Positions 1 through 9,651 of a stretch of DNA of 64,000 nucleotides are shown in pieces. The translations under genes were made by a program, and so were the position numbers. How positions within the stretch are numbered: position 1 is the first letter of the stretch; every line of letters begins with the position of its first letter. The DNA is from Phycisphaerales bacterium (GTDB lineage Bacteria; Planctomycetota; Phycisphaerae; Phycisphaerales; SM1A02): contig JASMKH010000006.1 in the NCBI GenBank assembly GCA_030749435.1, positions 21,579 through 85,578 of the forward strand, in the 5' to 3' direction. The notes under the pieces were generated by a model. That model did no database searches. It was not told the origin of the DNA and was given only the letters and a program-made list of their open reading frames with translations.

Positions 1-1
1 C

Positions 2-532
2 CACAATGCGACCGACCGAAGTCTCGTCGTGCTCGACGAAATCGGCCGCGGAACGAGCACGCTCGACGGCCTCTCGCTCGCCTGGGCGATCACCGAGACC
101 CTCGCCAGGAAGGGCTGCCGCACGCTCTTCGCGACGCACTACCACGAGATCACCGAACTCGGCGATCGCATCGACGGCGTGGGGAATCGTCATGTTGCCG
201 TGCAGGAGTGGGATGATCGCATCGTGTTTCTGCACCGCATCAAGCCCGGCGCCACGAATCGCTCCTACGGCGTACACGTCGGACGGCTCGCGGGCCTGCC
301 TCCGGAGGTCATCGCACGCGCCACGGAAGTCCTTGACTCACTGGCCGTGCATCATGCCACCGATGACGTCCCACCGCTGAATCTGGATCGCTCGGAGCAA
401 CTGAACCTGTTTACCCAGTACATCGATCATCCCGTCATACAGGAGCTCGCGGAACTCGACCTCGATCGCCTGAGTCCCCTCGAGGCCTTCGATGCACTTC
501 GAACCCTGCGGGCGATGCTGCGAGATACCTGA
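2..532 (+). CDS. mutS: DNA mismatch repair protein MutS, C-terminal part (5' truncated by window edge)
   Basis: Frame open from the window edge; [28 protein letters not shown] and FATHYHE are MutS ATPase signatures. Confidence 0.95.
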   Translation, partial: HNATDRSLVVLDEIGRGTSTLDGLSLAWAITETLARKGCRTLFATHYHEITELGDRIDGVGNRHVAVQEWDDRIVFLHRIKPGATNRSYGVHVGRLAGLPPEVIARATEVLDSLAVHHATDDVPPLNLDRSEQLNLFTQYIDHPVIQELAELDLDRLSPLEAFDALRTLRAMLRDT

Positions 533-1095
533 TGCTGAACCGTACCCTGGCTGCGGCATTCGACGCCGCCCTCCCCTATGAGGATTATCTGACGGCGTCG
601 CCAGCGCACGCTGACGCGTGGCGAGCCGTGAGCGAGCAGGTCACTATCACACCCGAGCACCTGACGCTCCTCCAACGCTTCGCCCGCGAAATGCGGATCC
701 TCGTCATTTCTGGCGCCTGGTGCGGCGACTGTGTGCGGCAGGGCCCCGCGCTCGCCGCGATCGGCGCCGCGTGTCCCCGAATCGACGTGCGATTCATCGA
801 CCGTGACCATCCGGCGTCTCCCATCGACCAGTTCAACATCAACGAGGGTGCTCGTGTTCCGGTCGCCATCTTCATGGCCGAGGACGGCGCACTGGTCTCA
901 CACCTCGGTGACAAGACACTTTCGTACTACCGGTGGGCAGCCGCGCAGCAACTGGGACCGGCGTGCCCGTTGCCGGGCGCGCCGATCCCTGTTGATGTTG
1001 TTGCGTCAGTTACGCAGGACTGGATGAACGAGTGCGAGCGCGTGCAGCTGCTGCTGCGGCTGAGCCCGCGGCTCCGCGCCCGTCACGATGACTGA
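532..1095 (+). CDS. Thioredoxin-like family protein
   Basis: 187 aa ORF with ISGAWCGDCVRQGPALAAI (CxxC thioredoxin-like motif). Confidence 0.7.
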   Translation: MLNRTLAAAFDAALPYEDYLTASPAHADAWRAVSEQVTITPEHLTLLQRFAREMRILVISGAWCGDCVRQGPALAAIGAACPRIDVRFIDRDHPASPIDQFNINEGARVPVAIFMAEDGALVSHLGDKTLSYYRWAAAQQLGPACPLPGAPIPVDVVASVTQDWMNECERVQLLLRLSPRLRARHDD

Positions 1096-1856
1096 TCGTT
1101 CTTCTTCGGGGACTGCGGCTTCTTGAGCTGCTCAAATACTGCCTTCCACTCACCAAGGAGGCGGCTAGGGTCCCCGATCCCTTGTCTGCGGGATTCAGAG
1201 ATCTCACTGAGCCGTTTCAGCAGCGCCTGACGCTCTGCGCCATCCGGCCGGCGCCCGATCTGCCCCGCACTCGAAGCCGGTACCGGGATCATGTCCACGA
1301 TGTCATGGCACGTCGCGAGCTGCGTCTGGGTGCCGCGCACGGCGATCAATCCCAGATCCAGCAGCACCTGAACCTTCGGCGGTGCCCCGCCTTCCATGTG
1401 ACTGATGGACTCGATTGCATCCAACACATGGTGCACCATTTCCGGCGATCGGTATGCGGCCGGAATCGCGATGATGCTGGTTTCATCGACTTCTGGCGTC
1501 GTCGCATGCCTCACCGGGCCACCTCGGCCCTGGACCCTACGATACTTGTTCGCATCGATGACCCAAACATGCTCACCCTCGTCTCCCCCAACCTGGTGGC
1601 AATGGGCGTTTGGAATGTGACCGACAACTTCCACGCACGTGTCAACCGTGACATTGTGCAGTAAGAGCGATGGCACCCGCACCGAACTGTCGCCGGGCTG
1701 CAGCACGATGTTTCCCGTCGGCGCCTTGGCTCGAACCGCATCGACCCATTCTGAGAGTGTTCCCCCCTTGAAGTCGATATCAAACGTCGCCGGGCTGGCG
1801 GCAAGCGCCGCAGAACAGATTCCCATCGTCAGTGCGATTCCAAGTAGTGCCTTCAT
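1083..1856 (-). CDS. Secreted hypothetical protein
   Basis: 257 aa ORF with N-terminal signal peptide (MKALLGIALTMGICSAALAA). Confidence 0.6.
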   Translation of the reverse strand: MKALLGIALTMGICSAALAASPATFDIDFKGGTLSEWVDAVRAKAPTGNIVLQPGDSSVRVPSLLLHNVTVDTCVEVVGHIPNAHCHQVGGDEGEHVWVIDANKYRRVQGRGGPVRHATTPEVDETSIIAIPAAYRSPEMVHHVLDAIESISHMEGGAPPKVQVLLDLGLIAVRGTQTQLATCHDIVDMIPVPASSAGQIGRRPDGAERQALLKRLSEISESRRQGIGDPSRLLGEWKAVFEQLKKPQSPKKNDQSS

Positions 1857-2004
1857 GCCAAAGTACTCCTATAGAGCCCAGGTGGTATGTCGCCGCGATC
1901 TGCGCCGCGGTCAAGTCCCAGGCAGTCCGCCATCAACGCGCAACTTCCATGGAGATTGCAGGATCAACAAACGAAATCGTCCCGATTGGGGAACGGCGGG
2001 TGCC

Positions 2005-3039
2005 CTACGCCTTCCAACCTGTCTTTGTTGGCGGCCTTGCGACGCTCCACACGTGTTCCATGACTGCGTCGACGCCATCACCAGTCATCCCCGAGGCGGC
2101 CATCACCTCACGGCCGGTGCCACGCGTGAGCGACGCCAGCAGATCGTCTCGGACAGCATCTTCGATCTGGTCACACTTGTTGAGCAGAACCAGTTCGGGC
2201 TTCCCCGCAAGCACGTCGCCGAAGGCTTCGAGTTCACTCCGAATCGCACGCCAGTTGTCGAGCGGTTCCGATCCGTCGATCGGTGAGGCGTCGAGAACGT
2301 GCAGAATGACCGAGGTCCGCTCAACGTGCTTCAGGAAGTCGTGACCCATACCGGCACCGCTCGCTGCGCCCTCGATGAGGCCGGGCAGGTCCGCCACAAC
2401 CAGCCGCCGCTCACCCGGCAACTCCGCAATCCCCAAGTGCGGCGACTTGGTCGTGAACGGGTAGTCGGCGACCTTGGGCCGTGCGCTGCTGATCGCCGTG
2501 AGCAAGGTCGACTTTCCCGCGTTGGGAAGACCGACGAGCCCGACATCGGCCAGCAACTTGAGTTCCAGATCAAGCGTCCGCTCTTCACACTCCCCGCCAG
2601 GCGTCGCCTCACGCGGCGTCTGGTTGGTGGAAGACTTGAAGTGCTCGTTTCCGAAGCCGCCGGCGCCACCCCTGGCGACAACCACCCGCTCGCCGTCCGA
2701 GGTGATCTCCGCAATCACGTCGCCGGCATCACGATCGAGGGCGATCGTTCCCAGCGGCACCGGTATCAGCAGGTGCTCCGCGTTCGGGCCGTGCTTCGAT
2801 GAGCCCTGACCGGGCAGCCCGTTTCTGGCGCGAAAGTGTGGCCGAGGCGTCAGCGACAGCAGCGTCGAGAGGCCCACCGCCCCCACCAGAACCACGTCGC
2901 CACCATGGCCGCCGTTGCCGCCGTCGGGACCTCCCTTCGGCCGATACTTCTCACGGCGGAGGCTGACACAGCCGTTACCCCCCTTGCCGGAGCGAACGAA
3001 GATGGTGCAGCGATCGACGAGCATCGGGCACTCCCTCAA
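2005..3039 (-). CDS. obg: GTPase Obg/CgtA
   Basis: Glycine-rich Obg fold (GKGGNGCVSLRREKYRPKGGPDGGNGGHGGDV) plus G domain GLPNAGKSTLL, DLPGLIEGA, NKCD; start may be the internal Met MLVDRCTIFV. Confidence 0.95.
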   Translation of the reverse strand: MRECPMLVDRCTIFVRSGKGGNGCVSLRREKYRPKGGPDGGNGGHGGDVVLVGAVGLSTLLSLTPRPHFRARNGLPGQGSSKHGPNAEHLLIPVPLGTIALDRDAGDVIAEITSDGERVVVARGGAGGFGNEHFKSSTNQTPREATPGGECEERTLDLELKLLADVGLVGLPNAGKSTLLTAISSARPKVADYPFTTKSPHLGIAELPGERRLVVADLPGLIEGAASGAGMGHDFLKHVERTSVILHVLDASPIDGSEPLDNWRAIRSELEAFGDVLAGKPELVLLNKCDQIEDAVRDDLLASLTRGTGREVMAASGMTGDGVDAVMEHVWSVARPPTKTGWKA

Positions 3040-3097
3040 CAGAACACGCGGACGCCGAAGACGCCCGCGTGGATGATCTCAGAATCGAGCTGCCCTC

Positions 3098-3379
3098 TCA
3101 GCCCGCCTTGTCGACCGCCGTGTATCGAGGCGTCGACGGGTCGGCAGGAATGATGTCAATCTTGCGACCTCGAAAGAAGACGGTGCCAGCCTGCTCGGCA
3201 AACAGCGTGTCATCGCGACCGCGCCGGACCAGATAGCCCGGGTGGAAGTGCGTCCCGCACTGGCGAACGATGATCGCGCCTGCCTTGGCGTACTGGCCGC
3301 CGTAGAGCTTCACCCCGCGAAACTGCGGGTTGGAGTCGCGTCCATTCTTGGTGGACCCTTGTCCCTTCTTATGTGCCAC
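3098..3379 (-). CDS. rpmA: 50S ribosomal protein L27
   Basis: [48 protein letters not shown]. Confidence 0.97.
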   Translation of the reverse strand: MAHKKGQGSTKNGRDSNPQFRGVKLYGGQYAKAGAIIVRQCGTHFHPGYLVRRGRDDTLFAEQAGTVFFRGRKIDIIPADPSTPRYTAVDKAG

Positions 3380-3495
3380 AGCAGACCTCCTGAAAAATCC
3401 GAGCCGGGGAGTATACCAGATCGAAGCGGCAATTCCGAGCAGCCCGTGGCCCGGTCCAGGGCGAGATCAATCGCGAATCCCGCCCCCGCGAACCC

Positions 3496-4107
3496 CTATC
3501 TGAAGATCCAGTGCGGTTCGGCCGCATAGTCGGGGTGCAGCCCGATGGGCCGATCTCCCAACGCGGCGGGATTGCCAGGCACCAGGTAGTGCAGCGCCAG
3601 GTTCTTGCGAAGCGTGACCGGCTCCCCCGTCACGGGATGCTCCACGACCGTCGACTCGGCGCTGATGCCCTCGACGAACACCCGAAGCTCATTCACATCG
3701 GTACGCGGTGCTGGCCAGACCGCGATCCCTCGCCTGGCGTGCCCGAGCCCCTGCCGCAGCCGCCCGATGACCGCGGCCTTGGGCTCAAGAAGCGGATCAC
3801 CAACGTGGTCCATGACCGCCTGCACCATGCGGCGAGGAACCGACTGCCCGTCGGTCAGCACCTCGCCCCGATCCGTAAAGAGCACCATGGAGGGAGCCCA
3901 TGTCAGATCCTGACCGGTCGTATTGACAACGTCATAGATGAGGTACCAGTAGTCCCCCGCCGGGCTCTGGTACAGCCGAAGGTCCCCGGGCTGGAACTCG
4001 ACCTCTGGGCGTGAGGACACAGAGGCAGGCCGTGGGTAGGCCTGTACCGTCCCAACGCTCGCCCCGAGGACCAAGGCGAGCAGCGTCACGCAGATTGGTG
4101 ATCTCAT
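3496..4107 (-). CDS. Hypothetical secreted protein
   Basis: 203 aa ORF with signal peptide; no family recognised. Confidence 0.6.
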   Translation of the reverse strand: MRSPICVTLLALVLGASVGTVQAYPRPASVSSRPEVEFQPGDLRLYQSPAGDYWYLIYDVVNTTGQDLTWAPSMVLFTDRGEVLTDGQSVPRRMVQAVMDHVGDPLLEPKAAVIGRLRQGLGHARRGIAVWPAPRTDVNELRVFVEGISAESTVVEHPVTGEPVTLRKNLALHYLVPGNPAALGDRPIGLHPDYAAEPHWIFR

Positions 4108-4175
4108 GGATCGGGGTCTCCTCTGTCCCCCGGGCGGGGTAGTGTAGCAGGGGGCTGAGGCCCGCTGGAGTCGCC

Positions 4176-5123
4176 ATGCACGAGGTCATTGTCGTCCCTG
4201 AGAAGCGCCGGATGGAAGCCCTCCATCATCTTCTGGAGGGACGAGCCCGATCGGCCATTCGCGGCCTGGAGGCCTCGGGGCGACTTCGGTCTGACTGGAT
4301 CTGGGCGGTGGTCTCCGCCTCCGGCCGATTGCGGTCCGTCGGCATCGCCATCGCCAATGCCGGCAGCACGGCCACGATCCTGGTGAGCCGCCCACATACG
4401 CCCGCGGAGGTTCCGCTCGCCACCGCGGTCATCGAGGCGGCCAGAGCGGGATGTCGTGCCCAGCCAATCGACCTGCTCCAGGCGCTGCTCGGCCCGGATG
4501 ACAGTTGGTCTCTGGAGGCCTACCGGGCGGCTTCATTCGACGTGCTCGCCGACCTGCACACCCTGCGAGTGCGTATCGGTCTGAACGAGACGCCGCCGCC
4601 CCTCCCACTGGGTGTCCGGCTGAGGACCGGCACCGATGCTGAACTGGTCGCAGTCATGGAGGCCACCTACGAGGCCACGCTCGACTGCGCGAGTTTGCGG
4701 GGTCTGAGACGCACGCAGGACATTCTGGACGGTCACCGATCGGGCGGCCTGGTGCATGAGGATCTCGTGCAGATCCTGACCAGGGACTCGACTCCGATTG
4801 GCTGCGCGGTCGTGACTTGTGGCCCCAACGCCGTTGCGGATCTCGCCTACATCGGGCTGATTCCCGCCGCGCGTGGATGCGGACTCGGTGAGTGCGCACT
4901 ACGCCACATGGTGTACCGCGCTGCCCGCCACGGCGCACGCCACATGCGGCTGGCTGTCGATGACGTCAACACACCGGCCAGATCCGTCTATCACAGGCTC
5001 GGTTTCACGCGCGAGTCGACACAGCGGGCGGTTATCCATTCGGTCCGGAGATTGCAAGTCGGCCGCGCCGACACCGAGATGTCCACCGCGCATCGACAGG
5101 GGGGGAACCCTTCGGGTGGATGA
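4176..5123 (+). CDS. GNAT family N-acetyltransferase
   Basis: C-terminal GNAT-like segment: LAYIGLIPAARGCGLGECALRHMVYRAARHGARHMRLAVDDVNTPARSVYHRLGF. Confidence 0.85.
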   Translation: MHEVIVVPEKRRMEALHHLLEGRARSAIRGLEASGRLRSDWIWAVVSASGRLRSVGIAIANAGSTATILVSRPHTPAEVPLATAVIEAARAGCRAQPIDLLQALLGPDDSWSLEAYRAASFDVLADLHTLRVRIGLNETPPPLPLGVRLRTGTDAELVAVMEATYEATLDCASLRGLRRTQDILDGHRSGGLVHEDLVQILTRDSTPIGCAVVTCGPNAVADLAYIGLIPAARGCGLGECALRHMVYRAARHGARHMRLAVDDVNTPARSVYHRLGFTRESTQRAVIHSVRRLQVGRADTEMSTAHRQGGNPSGG

Positions 5124-5536
5124 AACTTCTTTTGGAGTTGGGATCGCCTGTCGGACAGGCACTTTCGTTGTGCGGGCCCGCCTGAATCGAAGAACCCCTC
5201 TTGTAGACCGGCCTCACCCTGTGTAGATTGCCGCATGTCCAAGGATGGACCACGGTGATCGGCCGTCGGCGCGGGAGTTCGAGGTCACGCACTTCGCACC
5301 GCAACCGCCGCGTCGAGCACCGTGCCCGGGAGCAAGGAACGCCGGTGTTCGCATTCTCGCCTTCCCACGCTGAATCGACAGCGTCAGTGTCATGAGGCCT
5401 TTCGCTTCAAACGGATCAGGCTGCTCGGCAGCAGGATCCGGAGCGGCGATCGTTGCGTCCGGTGATCCTGAATCCTGGCCAGGGATGGCATTGTGGTCTC
5501 GCCCCCGCTCAGGAATCGCGAAACAGGACCGTACGC

Positions 5537-6928
5537 GTGCCCTCCACCTCACTCACTCACGACCTGGCAAGCCACGTAGCGAAGCGCATCGGCTCAACCC
5601 CGTACCGCATGTGGTTTGAGCAGGCCTCCATGACCATGCAGGACGGCGTGCTCACCGTTCAGGCACCGTCGCGATTCGAGGCAGAGTGGATTGAGCGTCG
5701 CTTTCTCGGCGACCTCTGCTCCGTTGCCAGAGCGGTGGGTGGTCACGAGGCCACCATCTCGTTCGACGCCGATTCCATCGAGCCGCCGAGCACTGCAGCG
5801 GCGAGCGGCTCGCCGAACCCCAACACATGCCCGGACGCTGGAGGCGAGCACCGCGAAGGGCGGCCGAGGCGGCGTCTTCTGGACTTGAAGGACTTCGTTG
5901 TCGGCCCGAGTAATCAACTTGCCTATACAGCCTCCCGCAACCTGATCGATGACCCCAACGGGCATCACTTCTCGCCGCTCTTCATCCATGGTGCGTGCGG
6001 CGTCGGCAAGACGCACTTGCTTCAGGGCATCTGCAGACGATTCCAGAACGTCCACCGTGGCGGCGCGATGCGGTACATGACCGGCGAGGCGTTCACAAAT
6101 CAGTTCATTCAGGCGGTCAGGCACAATCAGTTGGAGCGGTATCGCCGAACCATGCGGCGGCTCGACCTGCTCGCCATTGATGATGTCCACTTCATTGCGG
6201 GAAAGACCCGAACGCAGGAAGAGGTGCTGCACACGATCGACGCAATGGCGCTCTCCGGAGCGCGAATCGTGTTGGCGTCGGATGCTCACCCGTCGGTCAT
6301 CCGGCGATTCAACTCCTCGCTCGCCAGCCGATGCACCAGCGGCATGCTCGTGCAGGTGGATGTACCGGATCAGTCGCTGAATCAGGCGGTCACCATGCAA
6401 CTCTGCAGGGACCGCCACGTCGATGTGGATCAGGCCACGGCCGCGCTGATCGCTGCGCAGTGCAGAGGCGGTGCTCGCGAAATCCAGGGACTCCTCGCCC
6501 GCGTCGCCGCCGTGCGGAACGTACGAGGGAGCACCGGGCCCATGACCGGTCGAGATGTCCGAGAGGCTGCGGGGCTGGAGCAACCCACCGTTCGCCGGCC
6601 GATCACGCCGCGGGCCCTCGTAGACGCCGCGTGCCCGATGATGGGGATCACCACGGAGGAGTTGAAGGGGACCGGACGATCCCGACGGGCCGTCGCTGCC
6701 CGCGGGCTGATCGCCGTGCTCGCTCGGGATCTGACCACGGCCAGTTACCCCGAGATTGCCGCCGCACTGGGCAGGCGGACCCACTCCTCGGTCCACGCTG
6801 GCGTTCGCCGAATGCGGTCGAGACTCGAACACGGTGAGGACGCGATGATCGATGGCACCCGCGTACCACTCAGTGTGCTGCGTGACCAGATCCAGGCCGC
6901 CGCGATGTCTCAGCCGAGGCCTGCGTGA
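5537..6928 (+). CDS. dnaA: Chromosomal replication initiator protein DnaA
   Basis: AAA+ motifs GACGVGKTHLLQGI and LLAIDDVHFIAGK, domain IV LGRRTHSSVHAGVRRM; GTG start at 5537 inferred (ORF is open to 5453). Confidence 0.92.
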   Translation: MPSTSLTHDLASHVAKRIGSTPYRMWFEQASMTMQDGVLTVQAPSRFEAEWIERRFLGDLCSVARAVGGHEATISFDADSIEPPSTAAASGSPNPNTCPDAGGEHREGRPRRRLLDLKDFVVGPSNQLAYTASRNLIDDPNGHHFSPLFIHGACGVGKTHLLQGICRRFQNVHRGGAMRYMTGEAFTNQFIQAVRHNQLERYRRTMRRLDLLAIDDVHFIAGKTRTQEEVLHTIDAMALSGARIVLASDAHPSVIRRFNSSLASRCTSGMLVQVDVPDQSLNQAVTMQLCRDRHVDVDQATAALIAAQCRGGAREIQGLLARVAAVRNVRGSTGPMTGRDVREAAGLEQPTVRRPITPRALVDAACPMMGITTEELKGTGRSRRAVAARGLIAVLARDLTTASYPEIAAALGRRTHSSVHAGVRRMRSRLEHGEDAMIDGTRVPLSVLRDQIQAAAMSQPRPA

Positions 6929-7023
6929 TCACGGCCTCGGCGATCCACCGGGGCGCACTGACAGGGAGCGACTTTCATTGAACCGGAGGTGGGTTTCACC
7001 GGGGGCGGTGGTAGACTGGCGGC

Positions 7024-8505
7024 ATGTGCCCTCGACGCTCCCTTCGCCTCGCCACCGCATTGGTCCTGACTGCCGGTGCGCAGGCATCGGGATGGGATGA
7101 TCGGCGGGAGGACGCGGTCCACAGGGAACTCGATCGCGCGGTCACACCTCAACCAGGCAATGAGCACCTCCTTCGCCTTTCGGCGCTTCGCGCGTTGCAT
7201 GACGAGCGGCTTGTCCCGCTGTTGGTATCGCTCACAGAAGACGACGACCCGGCCATTCAGGTACATGCCCTTCTTGGCCTGGCCGAGTTGGCCCCGGATG
7301 GTCATCTCGAACCTGCCACGTTGCTTCAGGCGGATCCGATCGCGTTGGAGTCTGCGTTGGCAGTGGGACTTGAGACCGATCGACTCGGCACCGAGGACAT
7401 GCAGCGACTGCTCGAAGATTCCTCGATTCGGGCCGACTCAAGGTTGTGGCTTCTCGGCGCGCTGCTCGAGGCCGGTGCCGAGGTGGCCCCCGCCACCGTC
7501 ACCGCTGTAGACACTTCAGACAACCCGCTTGCTGCGGCCCGGCAATCGGCCCAACTGGCACATCTCGGGCACGCCGAGTCGCTGCGCGCCGACACCGAAC
7601 GCCTCCTTCAAGGCACCCCGAGCAATGAGCAACTGGACGCCGCGCTGGAAGCCATGGATCAGACCCGACGACTTCCGAGTGAGGCTGGATTCGACCTCGC
7701 CAGAGCGTGCCTTCGTTCCTCAAGCCCGGACGGCGTGAGACGGTACGCCCTTCTGACACTGCTCGAACAACGCGCCAGCGGCGCGGTGGACCTGTTCTGC
7801 GAAGAAGTCGCCGCAACCACCCGCCGGCGGCACCTGGTGGACCTCTCGCTCCTGCTGTTGATGACGAACACAGCGACGCCGGAGGCGTGCAGGGCCCGAC
7901 TTGAGAACGATGAACTGCTCGCAGCGCTCTCTCGCGCAGCAATCGCTCTGGCGGCGGACCCCACGACCGCCCTGCCGTCGCTTCAGGGCCTGATCGAGAG
8001 CGGTCACCGACGCACCATTGCCTGGGTACTGGCGCAGTCTGAGCAGTGGGAGGATCGCATCGCGGTGCCCCTGCTCGAACGCATTCTCGATCGGTCGGTG
8101 CAGGCTGGCCTTCGCGCCCCGACCGCATCACACGGCGTTCGCAGCGCCTCCTTGCTCCTGGAGCGGGCTCCCGACGCCTTCCGGACGCGGCTCATCCAAG
8201 CGGAGGATGACGGCATCGAGCAGCAGGTGCTGCTGCTGGCCCTGCTCCAACGGCCCGCGCCATCGCTTGCGGAAGCAGTGGCCTCAATTCGCCGAATCGG
8301 CGTCGGACCCGCCGACGTGCTCGCCCTGCTCGTCCACGCTCGAGATCAGGAGGTCATCGCGGCTGCCGATGTCGCCAACCTGAAACTCGTGGCTGCAAGC
8401 AGCACGGCCTCCGAAGCCGTCCGAACCCAAGCGGCATGGCTCGCCGTTCGCCACTCTGGAATCGTCGACGACGTCGTCGCCTCGCTCGTGAAGCTGGCTC
8501 GATGA
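7024..8505 (+). CDS. Secreted HEAT-repeat-like hypothetical protein
   Basis: 493 aa, signal peptide, Ala/Leu-rich helical repeats. Confidence 0.55.
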   Translation: MCPRRSLRLATALVLTAGAQASGWDDRREDAVHRELDRAVTPQPGNEHLLRLSALRALHDERLVPLLVSLTEDDDPAIQVHALLGLAELAPDGHLEPATLLQADPIALESALAVGLETDRLGTEDMQRLLEDSSIRADSRLWLLGALLEAGAEVAPATVTAVDTSDNPLAAARQSAQLAHLGHAESLRADTERLLQGTPSNEQLDAALEAMDQTRRLPSEAGFDLARACLRSSSPDGVRRYALLTLLEQRASGAVDLFCEEVAATTRRRHLVDLSLLLLMTNTATPEACRARLENDELLAALSRAAIALAADPTTALPSLQGLIESGHRRTIAWVLAQSEQWEDRIAVPLLERILDRSVQAGLRAPTASHGVRSASLLLERAPDAFRTRLIQAEDDGIEQQVLLLALLQRPAPSLAEAVASIRRIGVGPADVLALLVHARDQEVIAAADVANLKLVAASSTASEAVRTQAAWLAVRHSGIVDDVVASLVKLAR

Positions 8506-8529
8506 GCCCCCCACGACGGAGACGTACCG

Positions 8530-9630
8530 GTGCCCGCTGACATTCCGCTGAGTAATCCCCTGACGACTCCGGATGATCGCCGCATGGTCGACGAGCTCCT
8601 CAGATCGACCGGACTGAGTGGGACCGCCCACCGCGATGCGTTGGAGTCGGCGCTCGCTCAGGCAACTGCGAGATACCACGCCGTGTCGCTTGCCTCGTCG
8701 GAGCAGGCACTTTCCCTCCTGCTTCACGCCGTTGGCGTCACGCAGGATCGGGAGGTCGTCGTTCCTGCACTCGGAGATACAGCCATCCTTCGAGCGATTC
8801 GCCGGGTCGGCGGCATTCCGAAGTTCGCCGACTGCGACCCCGGAACACTTGTACCGACGGCAGCATCGGTCGAGCAGTGCATCACCGACGAGACGGCCGC
8901 CGTGGCGGCCTCCCATGGTGACGGCTGGGGAACAGGCCTTCCCGCCGTTGCGGCAATCTGCGCCCGCAATGAGGTCCCACTGGTGGAATTGGTCGGTACC
9001 CGGGTTGGAAGCAGTTGCGGCGCGGCGCCTGCCGGTTCGCTCGGACGCGCCGCGTACATCGATCTGTCGCAGCGAGGCATCATCTCGACCGGAGAGGGCG
9101 GAGCCATCGTGACCGATGATGAACATCTCGCCGCCGCGTGCCGCCCTGCCCCCTACCACAGCTCCCTCTGCCCGTTTCGGGCCGATGCGCTCTCGGAACT
9201 CAATGCGGCCGTCGGGCTCGCGCAGCTTCGAAGGCTCTCGACCACCATCGAAGTCTGCACGGACGCCGCCGAGACCTACACCATCGCGCTCTCTCGCATG
9301 CCGGAACTCCTGCTCCCTGCGACGACGCCCGACGCGGTGTCGTGCTGGTCTCGATATGTGATCCGCCTGGACGAGACGTTTTCAGCCGACGACCGCGACG
9401 AAATCATCAGAGGCATGGAGCGACACGAGATACAGGCCGCCGCCGGGCTCTCGCACCTGCCGGCTGAGTGGGATTCCTCACTTGCGTCCACCTGCCCCGT
9501 CGCAGCTGCGACTGCTTCCCGCACCATCGCGCTTCCGATTCACCCCGCGTTGACGCGGAGGGATGTCGAACTGATCTGTCAGACGCTGCAACTCATGGTG
9601 CAGCGGGCGACCCTCCGCCGATCCGCCTGA
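8530..9630 (+). CDS. DegT/DnrJ/EryC1/StrS-like aminotransferase fold protein, catalytic Lys apparently absent
   Basis: N-terminal NPLTTPDDRRMVDELLRSTGLSG and STGEGGAIVTDDEHLAAACR match the family; Lys before xxxxGEGG is replaced. Confidence 0.7.
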   Translation: MPADIPLSNPLTTPDDRRMVDELLRSTGLSGTAHRDALESALAQATARYHAVSLASSEQALSLLLHAVGVTQDREVVVPALGDTAILRAIRRVGGIPKFADCDPGTLVPTAASVEQCITDETAAVAASHGDGWGTGLPAVAAICARNEVPLVELVGTRVGSSCGAAPAGSLGRAAYIDLSQRGIISTGEGGAIVTDDEHLAAACRPAPYHSSLCPFRADALSELNAAVGLAQLRRLSTTIEVCTDAAETYTIALSRMPELLLPATTPDAVSCWSRYVIRLDETFSADDRDEIIRGMERHEIQAAAGLSHLPAEWDSSLASTCPVAAATASRTIALPIHPALTRRDVELICQTLQLMVQRATLRRSA

Positions 9631-9651
9631 TTCCCACGCTGGCCTCCGAGG

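Noticed and set aside
5030-5536. oriC / DnaA boxes upstream of dnaA
   Set aside because: Only a weak partial match (TTATCCATT near 5032); no cluster of DnaA boxes, no AT-rich region and no dnaN neighbour.
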